Below, in pieces: positions 51,891 through 61,521 of a stretch of DNA of 64,000 nucleotides. Made by a program: the position numbers and the translations under genes. The notes below the pieces were generated by a model that did no database searches, was not told the DNA's origin, and was given only the letters and a program-made list of their open reading frames with translations. Each line of letters begins with the position of its first letter. Position 1 is the stretch's first letter. The DNA comes from UBA5336 sp039815055 (GTDB lineage Bacteria; Pseudomonadota; Alphaproteobacteria; Caulobacterales; Hyphomonadaceae): contig JBCCAA010000002.1 of assembly GCA_039815055.1 (NCBI GenBank), positions 1 through 64,000 on the forward strand, given 5' to 3'.

Positions 51891-53723
51891 TTACCCCTTC
51901 TTCACCGGCGCCATGCGCAGGTTCAGTTCTTTAAGTTGGGTGTCATCCACCGGGCTGGGTGCGCCCATCATCAGGTCTCGCGCCTGCTGGTTCATGGGGA
52001 ACAGGGTCACGTCGCGGATGTTTTCCGCATCTGCCAGCAACATGACGATCCGGTCGACACCCGGGGCAATGCCGCCATGGGGCGGGGCGCCATAGCGGAA
52101 CGCGTTCAGCATCCCGCCAAATTCGGCTTCAACCACGTCGGGACCATAGCCGGCCATCTCGAACGCCTTGAGCATGATTTCCGGTCGGTGGTTCCGGATG
52201 GCGCCAGACGACAGCTCAATGCCGTTACAGACGATGTCATACTGGTAGGCCTTGAGGTCGAGGATCTCCGCCTCGGTTTTGGCCGCTTCCAGCGCCTCCA
52301 TCCCGCCCTGGGGCATGGAGAAGGGATTGTGGGAGAAGTCGATTTTCTTGTTGTCTTCGTCATACTCGAACATCGGAAAATCGACGATCCAGCAAAAACG
52401 GAAGATATCTTTTTCCACAATGTCCAGCGTGTCGCCGACCTTCAGGCGTGCGGGACCGGCCAGCTTATAGGCATCGCTCGGCTTTCCGGCAGAGAAGAAT
52501 ACGCCGTCACCATCGCCCAGGCCCGTGGCTTCAAGGAAAGCGGCCAGGTGTTCAGGCTCGAAATTCTTCAGAACCGGGTCCTGGCTCACAACCACGCCGT
52601 CATCGCCAGCCTTCAGGCGTGCATAGCCAAGGCCGGGCGCCTGCATCTCTTTCTTCGCCCATTTGTCCATCTCGTCGAAGAATTTGCGCGACTGGGTCTG
52701 CGTGGCTTTGGGCGCCGGGATCGCGATGACCTTGCCGCCACCACCGGTGATCCTGGCGAAAATGCCAAAGCCGGTCTTGCTTTCATCGGTGAAGAACTCG
52801 GAGACATCCTTCAGCTCGATAGGGTTGCGAAGGTCCGGCTTGTCGGAGCCATATTTGGCCATCGCTTCAGCATAGGGAATGTGCGGGAACGGGCCTTCCG
52901 GCACGGTGCGGCCCTTGCCTTCCCAGTCCGCAAATTCAGCGAACACGCCATGCATCACAGGCTCGATGGAGCTGAAGACGTCTTCCTGGGTGACAAAACT
53001 CATCTCGATGTCGAGCTGATAGAACTCGCCGGGTGAACGGTCGGCGCGGGCATCCTCATCGCGGAAACATGGCGCGATCTGAAAATAGCGATCAAAGCCC
53101 GACACCATAAGCAATTGTTTGAACTGTTGCGGGGCCTGAGGCAGCGCGTAAAACTCCCCATGATGCATGCGCGAGGGGACAAGGAAGTCGCGCGCGCCTT
53201 CCGGGCTGGAGGCCGTCAGGATCGGCGTCTGATACTCGGTAAAGCCTTCCGACACCATGCGCCGGCGGATCGAGGCGATTACGTCAGAGCGCAGCACCAT
53301 GTTCTTGTGCAGCGTCTCGCGGCGCAGATCGAGGTAGCGGTGCGTCAGGCGAATATCTTCGGGATAATCGGGTTCGCCAAACACCGGCAACGGCAGTTCA
53401 GAAGCCTCAGATTGAATAGTCGCTTCATTGACGCGCACTTCAATCTCGCCGGTCGCTAGTCCATCATTCACCAGTTCAGCGTCACGGGCGATCACTTCGC
53501 CCTCAATCGTGATGACGCTTTCGGTGCGTAGGCGCTCCACCACGGCAAAAGCCGGGAAATCAGGATCAAAGACCAGCTGCGTCAGGCCATAATGGTCACG
53601 CAGGTCGATGAACATCACGCCGCCATGGTCGCGGCGGCGGTGCAGCCATCCCGACAGTTTTACAGGGGTGCCGACATCGGATTTGCGAAGGTCGCCGCAG
53701 GTGTGGGTGCGGTAGGCGTGCAT
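51891..53723 (-). CDS. aspS: Aspartyl-tRNA synthetase
   Basis: Class II synthetase of 610 residues, bacterial type with the OB-fold anticodon domain (VKLSGWLHRRRDHGGVMFIDLRD), motif 2 (CFRDEDARADRSPGEFYQLDIE), the GAD insertion domain in the middle and motif 3 (GIAPGVDRIVML). Bacteria without AsnRS often charge both tRNA-Asp and tRNA-Asn with it and finish Asn by GatCAB; which type this is cannot be told here. It is divergent from rnd, 113 bases apart. Confidence 0.96.
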   Translation of the reverse strand: MHAYRTHTCGDLRKSDVGTPVKLSGWLHRRRDHGGVMFIDLRDHYGLTQLVFDPDFPAFAVVERLRTESVITIEGEVIARDAELVNDGLATGEIEVRVNEATIQSEASELPLPVFGEPDYPEDIRLTHRYLDLRRETLHKNMVLRSDVIASIRRRMVSEGFTEYQTPILTASSPEGARDFLVPSRMHHGEFYALPQAPQQFKQLLMVSGFDRYFQIAPCFRDEDARADRSPGEFYQLDIEMSFVTQEDVFSSIEPVMHGVFAEFADWEGKGRTVPEGPFPHIPYAEAMAKYGSDKPDLRNPIELKDVSEFFTDESKTGFGIFARITGGGGKVIAIPAPKATQTQSRKFFDEMDKWAKKEMQAPGLGYARLKAGDDGVVVSQDPVLKNFEPEHLAAFLEATGLGDGDGVFFSAGKPSDAYKLAGPARLKVGDTLDIVEKDIFRFCWIVDFPMFEYDEDNKKIDFSHNPFSMPQGGMEALEAAKTEAEILDLKAYQYDIVCNGIELSSGAIRNHRPEIMLKAFEMAGYGPDVVEAEFGGMLNAFRYGAPPHGGIAPGVDRIVMLLADAENIRDVTLFPMNQQARDLMMGAPSPVDDTQLKELNLRMAPVKKG

Positions 53724-53836
53724 GGCAGGTCTCTGGTGTTATTCAGGGAAAATATCAGCGCCTGCGATACGCCGCGGCGCAGGGCGATGCAAGTGGAACA
53801 CTGGAAACCCTGCGCGGTTTCGGCTAGGCCCGGTCA

Positions 53837-55003
53837 ATGTCAATCGATCCTCTCGTCCCGATCATTAATCAGGACCAACTTTCCGACTTTGTAGATGCGC
53901 TGTCGCCGAGCGATTTCCTCTGTGTGGACACCGAGTTCCACCGTGAGACCACCTATTGGCCGAAGCTGTGCCTCGTTCAGGTTTCTGCGCCGGGCGTTGA
54001 AGGCCTGGTAGATCCCCTTGCCGATGATCTCGACATCGGGCCGCTCCTTGAGCTGATTGCCAGCGACAAGCGGGTAAAGGTGTTCCACGCCGCCCGCCAG
54101 GACATGGAAATCTTCAACCGCCTGATCGGACACCCGCCGGGACCGTTGTTCGACACCCAGATCGCAGCAATGGCGCTCGGGCTGGGCGATTCGATCTCCT
54201 ACGACAATCTCATCCAGCGCGTGGTGAACGAAAAAGTCGACAAATCAAGCCAGTTCACAGACTGGACCCGCCGCCCGTTGAGCGAGAAACAGCGTGTGTA
54301 TGCGCTGGGCGACGTTACCCATTTGCGCGACGCCTATCTGAAGATGCGCGACCAGCTAGACGCCAAGAACCGCATGGCTTGGGTCGAGGAAGAAATGGCG
54401 GAGCTGGAATCACCAGCGCTATATGACACCTCGCCAGAAAACGCCTGGCAGCGGCTGAAACTGCGTCGACCCAAAAAGGAATACGCTGCCATCGTTGCGG
54501 CCGTGGCAGCCTGGCGCGAGGAAGCAGCCCAGGCCCATGACCGTCCGCGCCGGCGCATTCTCAAAGATGACGCGATCCACGAAATCGCCGAGCAAAAGCC
54601 CACCAGCGAAGACGCGTTCGACCGCATGCGCGCCGTGCCGAAGGGCTTTATCCGCTCACGTCAGGCCAATGGGCTTGCCGATGCCGTGGCCGCAGCGATC
54701 GCAGATCCGGGCAAATACGCCCCGCCCATCGACCGCAACCGCCAGAACCCCCAGACACCTGCCGGGGCGCCGGAAATGCTGAAAGTCCTGCTGAAACATG
54801 TCTGCGAGGAAGCCAATGTGGTGCCGCGCCTGGTGGCGAATGCGGCAGACGTTGAGCGGATCGCCCGTGGCGATGACCCGGCAGACATCCCGGCCATGAA
54901 GGGCTGGCGGCGTGATGTGTTTGGTGAGAAGGCCGAGGCATTGCTCAACGGCAAGCTGGCGCTCAGTTTTGAGAGCGGAAAAGTGCGCCTGTTCGAGACC
55001 TAA
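53837..55003 (+). CDS. rnd: Ribonuclease D
   Basis: 3'-5' exonuclease that trims tRNA precursors. The 388-residue protein has the DEDD nuclease domain with VDTEF (D31, E33) and the further Asp in FHAARQDMEIF and VYALGDVTHL, then an HRDC domain (about 210-290). At the 3' end the stop overlaps the convergent ppx gene by four bases. Confidence 0.95.
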   Translation: MSIDPLVPIINQDQLSDFVDALSPSDFLCVDTEFHRETTYWPKLCLVQVSAPGVEGLVDPLADDLDIGPLLELIASDKRVKVFHAARQDMEIFNRLIGHPPGPLFDTQIAAMALGLGDSISYDNLIQRVVNEKVDKSSQFTDWTRRPLSEKQRVYALGDVTHLRDAYLKMRDQLDAKNRMAWVEEEMAELESPALYDTSPENAWQRLKLRRPKKEYAAIVAAVAAWREEAAQAHDRPRRRILKDDAIHEIAEQKPTSEDAFDRMRAVPKGFIRSRQANGLADAVAAAIADPGKYAPPIDRNRQNPQTPAGAPEMLKVLLKHVCEEANVVPRLVANAADVERIARGDDPADIPAMKGWRRDVFGEKAEALLNGKLALSFESGKVRLFET

Positions 55004-56472
55004 ATCAGGGATACTTGAGGCTTCAGGTCAAACAGATCCGCGGTCTGATACAGGCGACGTTCCACGGTTTCTGAAATCAGCTCAGCGCGTTCATGGCTGA
55101 ACGACAAGACCAATCGCTCTCCCAGCGGCGCAAGCGATGCGCCCTTCAAGAGTGGGCCAGAGCGTCCTGAGAACGCAGCACCAAGCCGCATGACCTGGCC
55201 AAGCTGCCTCGCCCTTTTAAATTGAGGCGCCTGCAACAAATCCCGCTTTGCCCGCGGCAGCGAGAAACTGCGCGCGTATCGCGCCCCAACCGCACTGGCG
55301 ATGAAGATGCGCTCTGGATGGGTGAGACCGGGCACACCAGCATAGAGCGCCTGCTCCGCCGCCATGGCCGCGCGATGATCTGGGTGGTAGCGCCCGCCAC
55401 TATCGGCCAAAAGACAGGCCGCGCGGTGCAGTCGGCTTTCGCGCGTCCAGCCGCCCATGACCGGCTCGACGCCTTTGAAAGCATCGCGGGAAAAATCGAA
55501 CAGGACTTCGCCAAAATCCGATTGCGCCACGTCCAGTCGGCCAGCAGCGATGATTCCGTCGACCAAACCGTCAGGCGTGGCCCCAGACATCATTTCCGAC
55601 ACCAAACCTTCACGCAGGCCATAGGATGATACCACGATCTCGCTGGCGCCTGACAGCTGCACCAACTCATCCAGCACGGCAGCCGTCAGGTGCAGTTGGG
55701 CCGCCCGCCGACCCGCAATCGAGGAGAGGTTTTCCACACGTTCTTCTTCCACATCCTTTGCCAATCTGGAGATGTCCCGGGCCTCCAGTGTAAAGCCCTG
55801 AAGGATGCGAAGGGGGTATTTGCTGTCTTCCATCGCCACCTTGGCCAAGGCGCGCCAGGCGCCACCGACAGCGTAAAGCCGCTCAAGCCCGACTTTGGCG
55901 ATCGTTGACGTCGAAAGCGCCTCGCGGATGGTCGCCCGCACAAGCGCCGCGCCGCTCGCATTATACTGGGCAAGCGCCAGCGGGCCGAGCATCAGCGTTT
56001 CGCCCGCGCCGAAATCGCGCTCTCCGATGGGATAGAGCTCTAGGCTGGATCCACCCAGATCCGCGACCAAACCTTCGGCCTGGAACATGCCGCTGGCAAC
56101 ACCAAGCGCCGAAATCCGGCCTTCATCGACCCCGCTCAGGATGGACAGCGGCACTTTCGCCGCCACGGCCGCTTCGCGCGCGAAGGCCGGGCCATCTGTA
56201 GCCACGCGAACCGCCGCGGTTGCCACAGCGCGAACATCACGAACATCCAGCGCATCCAGAAGCGCCCGAAACCGGCGCAGCGCCGCGATGGCCAGCTGCC
56301 AGCCTTCCGGAGACAGTTTCCCGGTCTCGCCAAGTCCCCTGCCGAGGCCGGCCATGACCTTTTCATTGAAGCAGGGGCTGTGGGCTGCGCCATGCACATC
56401 ATAGATCACAAGGCGGACCGAGTTTGACCCCACATCGATGACCCCGACGCGGCGTGCCCTCCGGTCTGTCAT
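55000..56472 (-). CDS. ppx: Exopolyphosphatase Ppx/GppA family
   Basis: Cleaves terminal phosphate from polyphosphate, or pppGpp in the GppA sense. The 490-residue protein has VIDVGSNSVRLVIYD, ADLGGSSLELYP with the second Gly-rich phosphate loop, and ASGISV-like region replaced by SYGLREGLV, plus a C-terminal HD-like helical domain (about 320-490). Its ATG overlaps the ppk stop by four bases, so synthesis and breakdown of polyphosphate are encoded together and co-translated. Confidence 0.93.
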   Translation of the reverse strand: MTDRRARRVGVIDVGSNSVRLVIYDVHGAAHSPCFNEKVMAGLGRGLGETGKLSPEGWQLAIAALRRFRALLDALDVRDVRAVATAAVRVATDGPAFAREAAVAAKVPLSILSGVDEGRISALGVASGMFQAEGLVADLGGSSLELYPIGERDFGAGETLMLGPLALAQYNASGAALVRATIREALSTSTIAKVGLERLYAVGGAWRALAKVAMEDSKYPLRILQGFTLEARDISRLAKDVEEERVENLSSIAGRRAAQLHLTAAVLDELVQLSGASEIVVSSYGLREGLVSEMMSGATPDGLVDGIIAAGRLDVAQSDFGEVLFDFSRDAFKGVEPVMGGWTRESRLHRAACLLADSGGRYHPDHRAAMAAEQALYAGVPGLTHPERIFIASAVGARYARSFSLPRAKRDLLQAPQFKRARQLGQVMRLGAAFSGRSGPLLKGASLAPLGERLVLSFSHERAELISETVERRLYQTADLFDLKPQVSLI

Positions 56473-58673
56473 GATTTAGAGCGCTTCTTCGGGACAAGAC
56501 GCGGCGGAAGACTGACTTCCAGTGCGCGGCCACGCCCTGACAGGCTGGGATTGTTCATGAAGTATTCGTGGGCACTGAAACCCTCGCTCCGTTTTTCAAC
56601 TTGCACCCGTGAATAGCTGCCATCGGGGTTCATGGTCCAGCTTTGCAGGTCATCAATCAGATTGGCGACCATGATCTGGTTCAGCACTTGGCTGTGCACA
56701 GTCGGATTGAGCACGGGTACAAGAGATTCAACCCGGCGCTTCAGGTTGCGCTGCATCCAGTCTGCCGATGAGATAAACACTTTGGCATCGCCTGACGGCA
56801 ATTCAGACCCGTTGGCGAAACAGACAATCCGGGAGTGTTCAAGGAACCGCCCGACGATCGACTTGACGTGGATCGTCTCCGACAGGCCTTCCATCTGGGG
56901 GCGCAAACAGCAAATTCCACGAATGATCAGATTGATCGGCACGCCAGCGGCGCTGGCGCGGTAAAGCGCATCGATCACATCCTCGTCGACCAGCGAATTC
57001 ATCTTCGCCCAAATGCCGCTGGGATTGCCCGCCTTTGCGTTCACGGCCTCGGCATCGATCAGGTCTATCAGCGTCGATTCCAGATTGATCGGCGACATGG
57101 CGATCTCTTCGAAGTCTGGTCCCTGTTCTGGCGGGTCGCGGTATGCGGTGACGAAGTTGAAGAGTTTCCCGGCATCGCGGGTCAGGGATTCCTTTGCCGT
57201 AAACAGCGACAGGTCGGTGTAAACCTTGGCCGTCACCGCATGATAGTTGCCCGTGCCGAAATGCGCGTAAGAGCGCAGCTGCCCGTCCTCCTCGCGCACC
57301 ACCAGGGAAACTTTCGCGTGGGTTTTATACTCAATAAAACCATAGACCACCTGCACGCCGGCGCGTTCCAGGTCCCGGGCGAGACGAAGATTGGCCTCTT
57401 CGTCAAACCGGGCCTTGATCTCGACCAATGCGGTGACGTTCTTTCCTGCTTCTGCCGCCTCGATCAAAGCGGCAACCACGGGCGAATTCGAACTGGTTCG
57501 ATAGAGGGTCTGTTTGATCGCCACGACGCTGTCATCGGACGCCGCCTGGCGGATGAACTGCACCACCACATCAAAGCTTTCATAGGGGTGGTGAACCAGA
57601 ATATCCTTGGCACGGATGGCGGCGAAACAATCCCCGCCCATTTCGCGAATGCGCTCGGGATAACGCGGTTCATAGGGCTGAAACAGCAAGTCGGGCCGAT
57701 CGTCGATGATCAGCTCGCTCAGCTGCGTCATCCCGAGCACGCCGTCAGACAACACCACGTCGCCGGGTTCGGCCTCGATTTCCCGAATGATGAAATCCCG
57801 GAGGGCCTTGGGCGCGCCCTTACGGAATTTGATCAGCACAATCCGGCCACGACGGCGGCGTTTCAACAGGATCTCGAACTCACGGATGAGGTCTTCAGCT
57901 TCTTCCTCGATCTCGATGTCGCTGTCGCGAACGATCCGGAACATGCAGTGCCCATTGGCCTCATAGCCTGGATAGAGAAGGTCCAGGAACAACAGCAACA
58001 CATCTTCCAGCGCAATGAATCGCGTTTCCCGGCTCGTGCTGCTCGGCAACCGAATAAAGCGCGGGGAGAAGGCGGGAAGCGGCACCAGCCCCGTGAGTGT
58101 ATCCCCGCCGGCGCGCGGGCGCAGGCTGATAGCGATAGCAAATCCAAGATTGGTGATGAATGGGAACGGGTGCGCAGGGTCCACTGCCAGCGGCGTCACA
58201 ATCGGATAGATTCGTTGCTCAAAGTGTTTCCTGAGCCAGGAGCGATCACCTTTGTTGAGGTCCGCCGCGCCCAGCACGCGCAGATTCTCATCGGCCAGTT
58301 CCGTGCGCAGGGCCTGCCAGCGATCCTGCTGGTCCTCCATCAGCTTGGAACACGCCTCTTCGATGCGTTCGACCTGTTGCGCAGGGGTCAGGCCATCCTG
58401 ACTTGGCTTGACCAGTCCAGCCCGCACCTGCTCGCGAAGGCCCGCATAACGGACCATGTAGAACTCATCCAGATTACTTGCCGAGATCGACAGAAACCGC
58501 AGGCGCTCCAGGACCGGGTGGTCAGGATTGGCGGATTCTTCGAGCACACGTTCATTGAACTGAAGCCAGGACAGCTCCCGGTTCAGAAACCGGTCGGGCA
58601 GGTCCATCAGAGGACGTTTTTTCTTTTTGGCCCGAGCGGGCACCGCCGTGTCAGTCATGGACCTAACCGTCAT
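56469..58673 (-). CDS. ppk: Polyphosphate kinase 1
   Basis: Makes polyphosphate from ATP, reversibly. The 734-residue protein has the N-terminal helical domain (FLNRELSWLQFNERVLEES), the head domain with ITPLAVDPAHPFPF-like VTPLAVDPAHPFPFITNL, and C-terminal domains with the autophosphorylated His in FGTGNYHAVTAKVY and VRGICCLRP-type IRGICCLRP. ATG 58673 overlaps hdaA by 11 bases; ATG 58658 (AGG upstream) is the alternative. The order hdaA-ppk-ppx is common in the class. Confidence 0.95.
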   Translation of the reverse strand: MTVRSMTDTAVPARAKKKKRPLMDLPDRFLNRELSWLQFNERVLEESANPDHPVLERLRFLSISASNLDEFYMVRYAGLREQVRAGLVKPSQDGLTPAQQVERIEEACSKLMEDQQDRWQALRTELADENLRVLGAADLNKGDRSWLRKHFEQRIYPIVTPLAVDPAHPFPFITNLGFAIAISLRPRAGGDTLTGLVPLPAFSPRFIRLPSSTSRETRFIALEDVLLLFLDLLYPGYEANGHCMFRIVRDSDIEIEEEAEDLIREFEILLKRRRRGRIVLIKFRKGAPKALRDFIIREIEAEPGDVVLSDGVLGMTQLSELIIDDRPDLLFQPYEPRYPERIREMGGDCFAAIRAKDILVHHPYESFDVVVQFIRQAASDDSVVAIKQTLYRTSSNSPVVAALIEAAEAGKNVTALVEIKARFDEEANLRLARDLERAGVQVVYGFIEYKTHAKVSLVVREEDGQLRSYAHFGTGNYHAVTAKVYTDLSLFTAKESLTRDAGKLFNFVTAYRDPPEQGPDFEEIAMSPINLESTLIDLIDAEAVNAKAGNPSGIWAKMNSLVDEDVIDALYRASAAGVPINLIIRGICCLRPQMEGLSETIHVKSIVGRFLEHSRIVCFANGSELPSGDAKVFISSADWMQRNLKRRVESLVPVLNPTVHSQVLNQIMVANLIDDLQSWTMNPDGSYSRVQVEKRSEGFSAHEYFMNNPSLSGRGRALEVSLPPRLVPKKRSKS

Positions 58674-59364
58674 CCTCTTCGGGCGGGCCGTACATGCCTT
58701 CCAAAGCGCGCCTCGCCACGCCCCGTGTCAGCCCCGAACCCCCAACGCTTTCACCTGACAAGCGTTTCACACATTCCTCAATATCTTCATAGCTCCGCTT
58801 CAGGCGCCGGACCAGAAATCGCGCAACATCTCCGGGCAGGTCAGCGGCATGGCGGCTGAGACCGGCCTCCAGACGGGCGCTGATCATGTCTTCGTCAGGC
58901 GCGAACAGCTCTGCCAGAGGCATGGAGACCAACCGCGAGGCAAGATCGCGGTTGTCGACCTGCCAGACTGACGGCGGCGCAGTGGCTGTAAACAAGATCC
59001 GGCCACTCGATTCAGCGGCGAGATTCAAAAGCTCTAGCAATTCCGTTTCATCGGCAAGCACGTCGCCCGGGTCGAACGCCACCGCGCCAGCCGCCAACTC
59101 CCGGCACGCGCTTTCCCCCAGCCCCGAAAGGTCAGATGGTGCCAACAGGGCGGCGCCGTGCTCAAGCGCCCAGCATCTTGCCAGCGTTGTGCGTCCCGAT
59201 TTTGGAGGCCCCACAAGGCAGACGGCGGGAAAGGGCCAACTTTCAGCGTCCCGCAGCAAGGCAACGGCCGAGCGGTTACTGCTGGTCACGGCAATCGTGT
59301 CGAAGCGGACCGGGGGTCCGGTAAAGTCGAAACTCGATTGAACCGGTGAACGCCCCGTCGTCAT
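58663..59364 (-). CDS. hdaA: DnaA regulatory inactivator HdaA
   Basis: AAA+ protein of 233 residues related to the DnaA core; with the sliding clamp it drives DnaA-ATP hydrolysis and prevents re-initiation. The clamp-binding motif QSSFDF is at 9-14, the Walker A loop is GPPKSGRTTLARC and sensor-type residues follow. Beta-clamp motif plus short length distinguish it from DnaA. It overlaps ppk and follows DUF2066 by 11 bases. Confidence 0.92.
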   Translation of the reverse strand: MTTGRSPVQSSFDFTGPPVRFDTIAVTSSNRSAVALLRDAESWPFPAVCLVGPPKSGRTTLARCWALEHGAALLAPSDLSGLGESACRELAAGAVAFDPGDVLADETELLELLNLAAESSGRILFTATAPPSVWQVDNRDLASRLVSMPLAELFAPDEDMISARLEAGLSRHAADLPGDVARFLVRRLKRSYEDIEECVKRLSGESVGGSGLTRGVARRALEGMYGPPEEDDG

Positions 59365-59375
59365 GGTGCAGTCTT

Positions 59376-60386
59376 TCAGGGAAGCGAACTGACCGCTGAG
59401 CGCAGGACGAAGCCATAGGTTCCGACATCCAGTGCTACGCCGCGCTGGCGAAGGTCCAGACTAAGCCGGTCTTCTTCACCGGCATAGGCAAATCGAACTT
59501 GTGCGCCATCGCGTGCAACGGCCTGGGTCTGGAATTCCGACACAAGCGGTGAGCGCGACAAGGCTCCGCGCAGCGTGTTCCATTCGGCCAGCGACGTATA
59601 AAGCACGTTGGCCGTGATTATGGTGCGTGTGCCAGACCGAATGATGGAGTTGCGCTTCCAGGTCTGGCTGAGAAGTTCGCTGGTGGCGAGCGCTGCATCG
59701 GTCACATCTGTCGCCGTGCGGGTCGTGCCGAGCGATATCTGCCCCGTCGAGGTCAGCACGCTGACGCTCACGACATATCCGCCAGCACTGCCGCGCAACT
59801 CTGCCACAACGGCGCGTTGGGCGTTGACCATGGCCGCGTCGGCCTGGAGGTCGATCCATTCTGTCAGCGGGCCCATTTGCAGATCTGCACGGGTTACAAA
59901 TGGCGCAAGCGCACCGCGGTCAGAATCGGGCCAGGCCGCAGCCCAGGCAAAGTCATCCCGGCCATTCCCCACAGGCACCACCATCGCCAAGGGAGCCTGG
60001 CGATCCAGATACGGGATTTGCTGCTGGTCGAGGAATGCGCGCACGGTCTGCGGGTTCATCACAACTGACAGCACGCCGACATAGCGCCCGCCTCCGCGCG
60101 TTTCTTCCTGCACGTCCACAGCGGCCGCCAGCCTTTGCGCGAGTTCGGGTGTGATCAGCACACCGCCCGCGCTGGCCAAGTCTTCCGGAAGTGTGATTTT
60201 CGCGATCAGGGATTCAACGCCAATCCGGCGGGCCTGGTTGAAGGCACGTTGCTGGGCTTCAATCACACTGTCGGCGGTCTGATCGACCTCAATGTTGGAG
60301 ACGGTGTAGACCTCGCGAGTCTGGGCCTGCGCCATCGAAAAACCGGCCATCACCGCCAGCACCACAAGCCAGATAAAGCGAATCAT
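59376..60386 (-). CDS. DUF2066 domain-containing exported protein
   Basis: A 336-residue protein with a signal peptide ending AQAQ (22) and the DUF2066 domain (YTVSNIEVDQTADSVIEAQQRAF and following, AGYVVSVS). It is widely found in alphaproteobacteria between purM and hdaA; a role at the inner membrane or periplasm is likely but not known. It starts two bases after a candidate small ORF, with GGAG ending that ORF as its ribosome binding site. Confidence 0.88.
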   Translation of the reverse strand: MIRFIWLVVLAVMAGFSMAQAQTREVYTVSNIEVDQTADSVIEAQQRAFNQARRIGVESLIAKITLPEDLASAGGVLITPELAQRLAAAVDVQEETRGGGRYVGVLSVVMNPQTVRAFLDQQQIPYLDRQAPLAMVVPVGNGRDDFAWAAAWPDSDRGALAPFVTRADLQMGPLTEWIDLQADAAMVNAQRAVVAELRGSAGGYVVSVSVLTSTGQISLGTTRTATDVTDAALATSELLSQTWKRNSIIRSGTRTIITANVLYTSLAEWNTLRGALSRSPLVSEFQTQAVARDGAQVRFAYAGEEDRLSLDLRQRGVALDVGTYGFVLRSAVSSLP

Positions 60387-60387
60387 G

Positions 60388-60477
60388 TCAGCTGCGCTCC
60401 TTGTTTCGCAGATCGTTTAGCAGGCCCGCGCGGCGGCCGGAACCGCCAAGCGACACTGGTTTCACCTTTTTCCCCAT
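60388..60477 (-). CDS. Candidate 29-residue small ORF upstream of DUF2066
   Basis: On the minus strand ATG 60477 is preceded by a strong GGAGGG 11 bases before it, and the frame runs to TGA at 60388, one base before the DUF2066 ATG, an arrangement for translational coupling. The predicted peptide is basic and Gly-rich (MGKKVKPVSLGGSGRRAGLL). It lies back to back with purM, 18 bases apart. It may be a translated small protein or only a leader that opens the DUF2066 ribosome site. Confidence 0.4.
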   Translation of the reverse strand: MGKKVKPVSLGGSGRRAGLLNDLRNKERS

Positions 60478-60495
60478 GGTATCGCGCCCTCCGAC

Positions 60496-61521
60496 ATGAC
60501 TGACGAGACCAAAACTCCCCTGACCTACCGCGATGCCGGTGTCGATATTGAGGCGGGCAATGCGCTCGTATCTGCCATTGGGCCGCTGGCCAAAGCCACT
60601 GCCAGACCCGGCGTGCTGGGCGGCGTCGGCGGCTTTGGTGCGCTGTTTGATCTGAAGGCTGCCGGATATGAAAATGCCGTGCTTGTCTCGGGCACAGATG
60701 GTGTCGGCACAAAACTGATGCTAGCCTTCGAAACCGGCCGTCACGACACAATCGGCATCGACCTTGTCGCCATGTGCGCCAATGATGTTTTGTGCCAGGG
60801 CGCAGAGCCGCTGTTCTTCCTGGACTATTTCGCCACTGGCAAACTGGAACCCGGCATCGCGGAAGCAGTCATTTCAGGCATCGCGGAAGGCTGCCGCCAG
60901 GCGAGTTGCGCCTTGGTGGGCGGCGAAACCGCTGAAATGCCGGGCATGTACCCGCCGGGCCATTATGACCTCGCAGGCTTTGTGGTTGGCGCCGTGGAGC
61001 GCGCCGCGATGTTGCCACGCACAGACGATATGGTTGCAGGCGATGTCCTCATCGGGCTGTCCAGCTCTGGCCCGCACTCGAACGGTTATTCCCTGATCCG
61101 CAAGGTGATTGACCGGTCTGGCGTCGACCTGGCCGCGCCCTGCCCATTTGCAGATGGCAGTTGGGCCGAAGTGTTCCTCGCCCCGACCCGGCTCTACACC
61201 ACACCCACGCTACCCCTGATCAAAGCGGGCTTCGTGAAGGGGCTTGCCCACATTACCGGCGGCGGGCTGACGGAAAATGTGCCTCGCATGTTGCCAGACG
61301 TTCTGACCGCCAAGATCGATTTCGATGCATGGACGCCGCCCGCCGTGTTTGAGTGGCTTCAGACCGAAGGCGGCATTGAAGACCACGAGATGGCGCGCAC
61401 CTTCAACCTTGGCATCGGCATGGTGCTTTGCGTTTCAGCAGACCAGGCGGACGGTGTATTGCAAAGCCTCAGGGATATGGGCGAAATACCCGTTCGGGTT
61501 GGAACGCTCATAGCCGCATGA
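60496..61521 (+). CDS. purM: Phosphoribosylformylglycinamidine cyclo-ligase
   Basis: Fifth step of purine synthesis, making AIR. The 341-residue enzyme shows LVSGTDGVGTKLMLAF, ALVGGETAEMPGMY and GLSSSGPHSNGYSLIRKV, the family's ATP-binding signatures, and HITGGGLTENVPRMLP near the end. It overlaps purN by four bases (ATGA). There is no clear ribosome binding site before the ATG, and the space is used by the opposing small ORF. Confidence 0.97.
   Translation: MTDETKTPLTYRDAGVDIEAGNALVSAIGPLAKATARPGVLGGVGGFGALFDLKAAGYENAVLVSGTDGVGTKLMLAFETGRHDTIGIDLVAMCANDVLCQGAEPLFFLDYFATGKLEPGIAEAVISGIAEGCRQASCALVGGETAEMPGMYPPGHYDLAGFVVGAVERAAMLPRTDDMVAGDVLIGLSSSGPHSNGYSLIRKVIDRSGVDLAAPCPFADGSWAEVFLAPTRLYTTPTLPLIKAGFVKGLAHITGGGLTENVPRMLPDVLTAKIDFDAWTPPAVFEWLQTEGGIEDHEMARTFNLGIGMVLCVSADQADGVLQSLRDMGEIPVRVGTLIAA

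Noticed and set aside
56835..58859. A 674-codon plus-strand open frame opposite ppk
   Set aside because: ppk on the minus strand is certain over the same bases; the plus frame has no recognisable domains and is the usual shadow of a GC-rich gene in the complementary frame.
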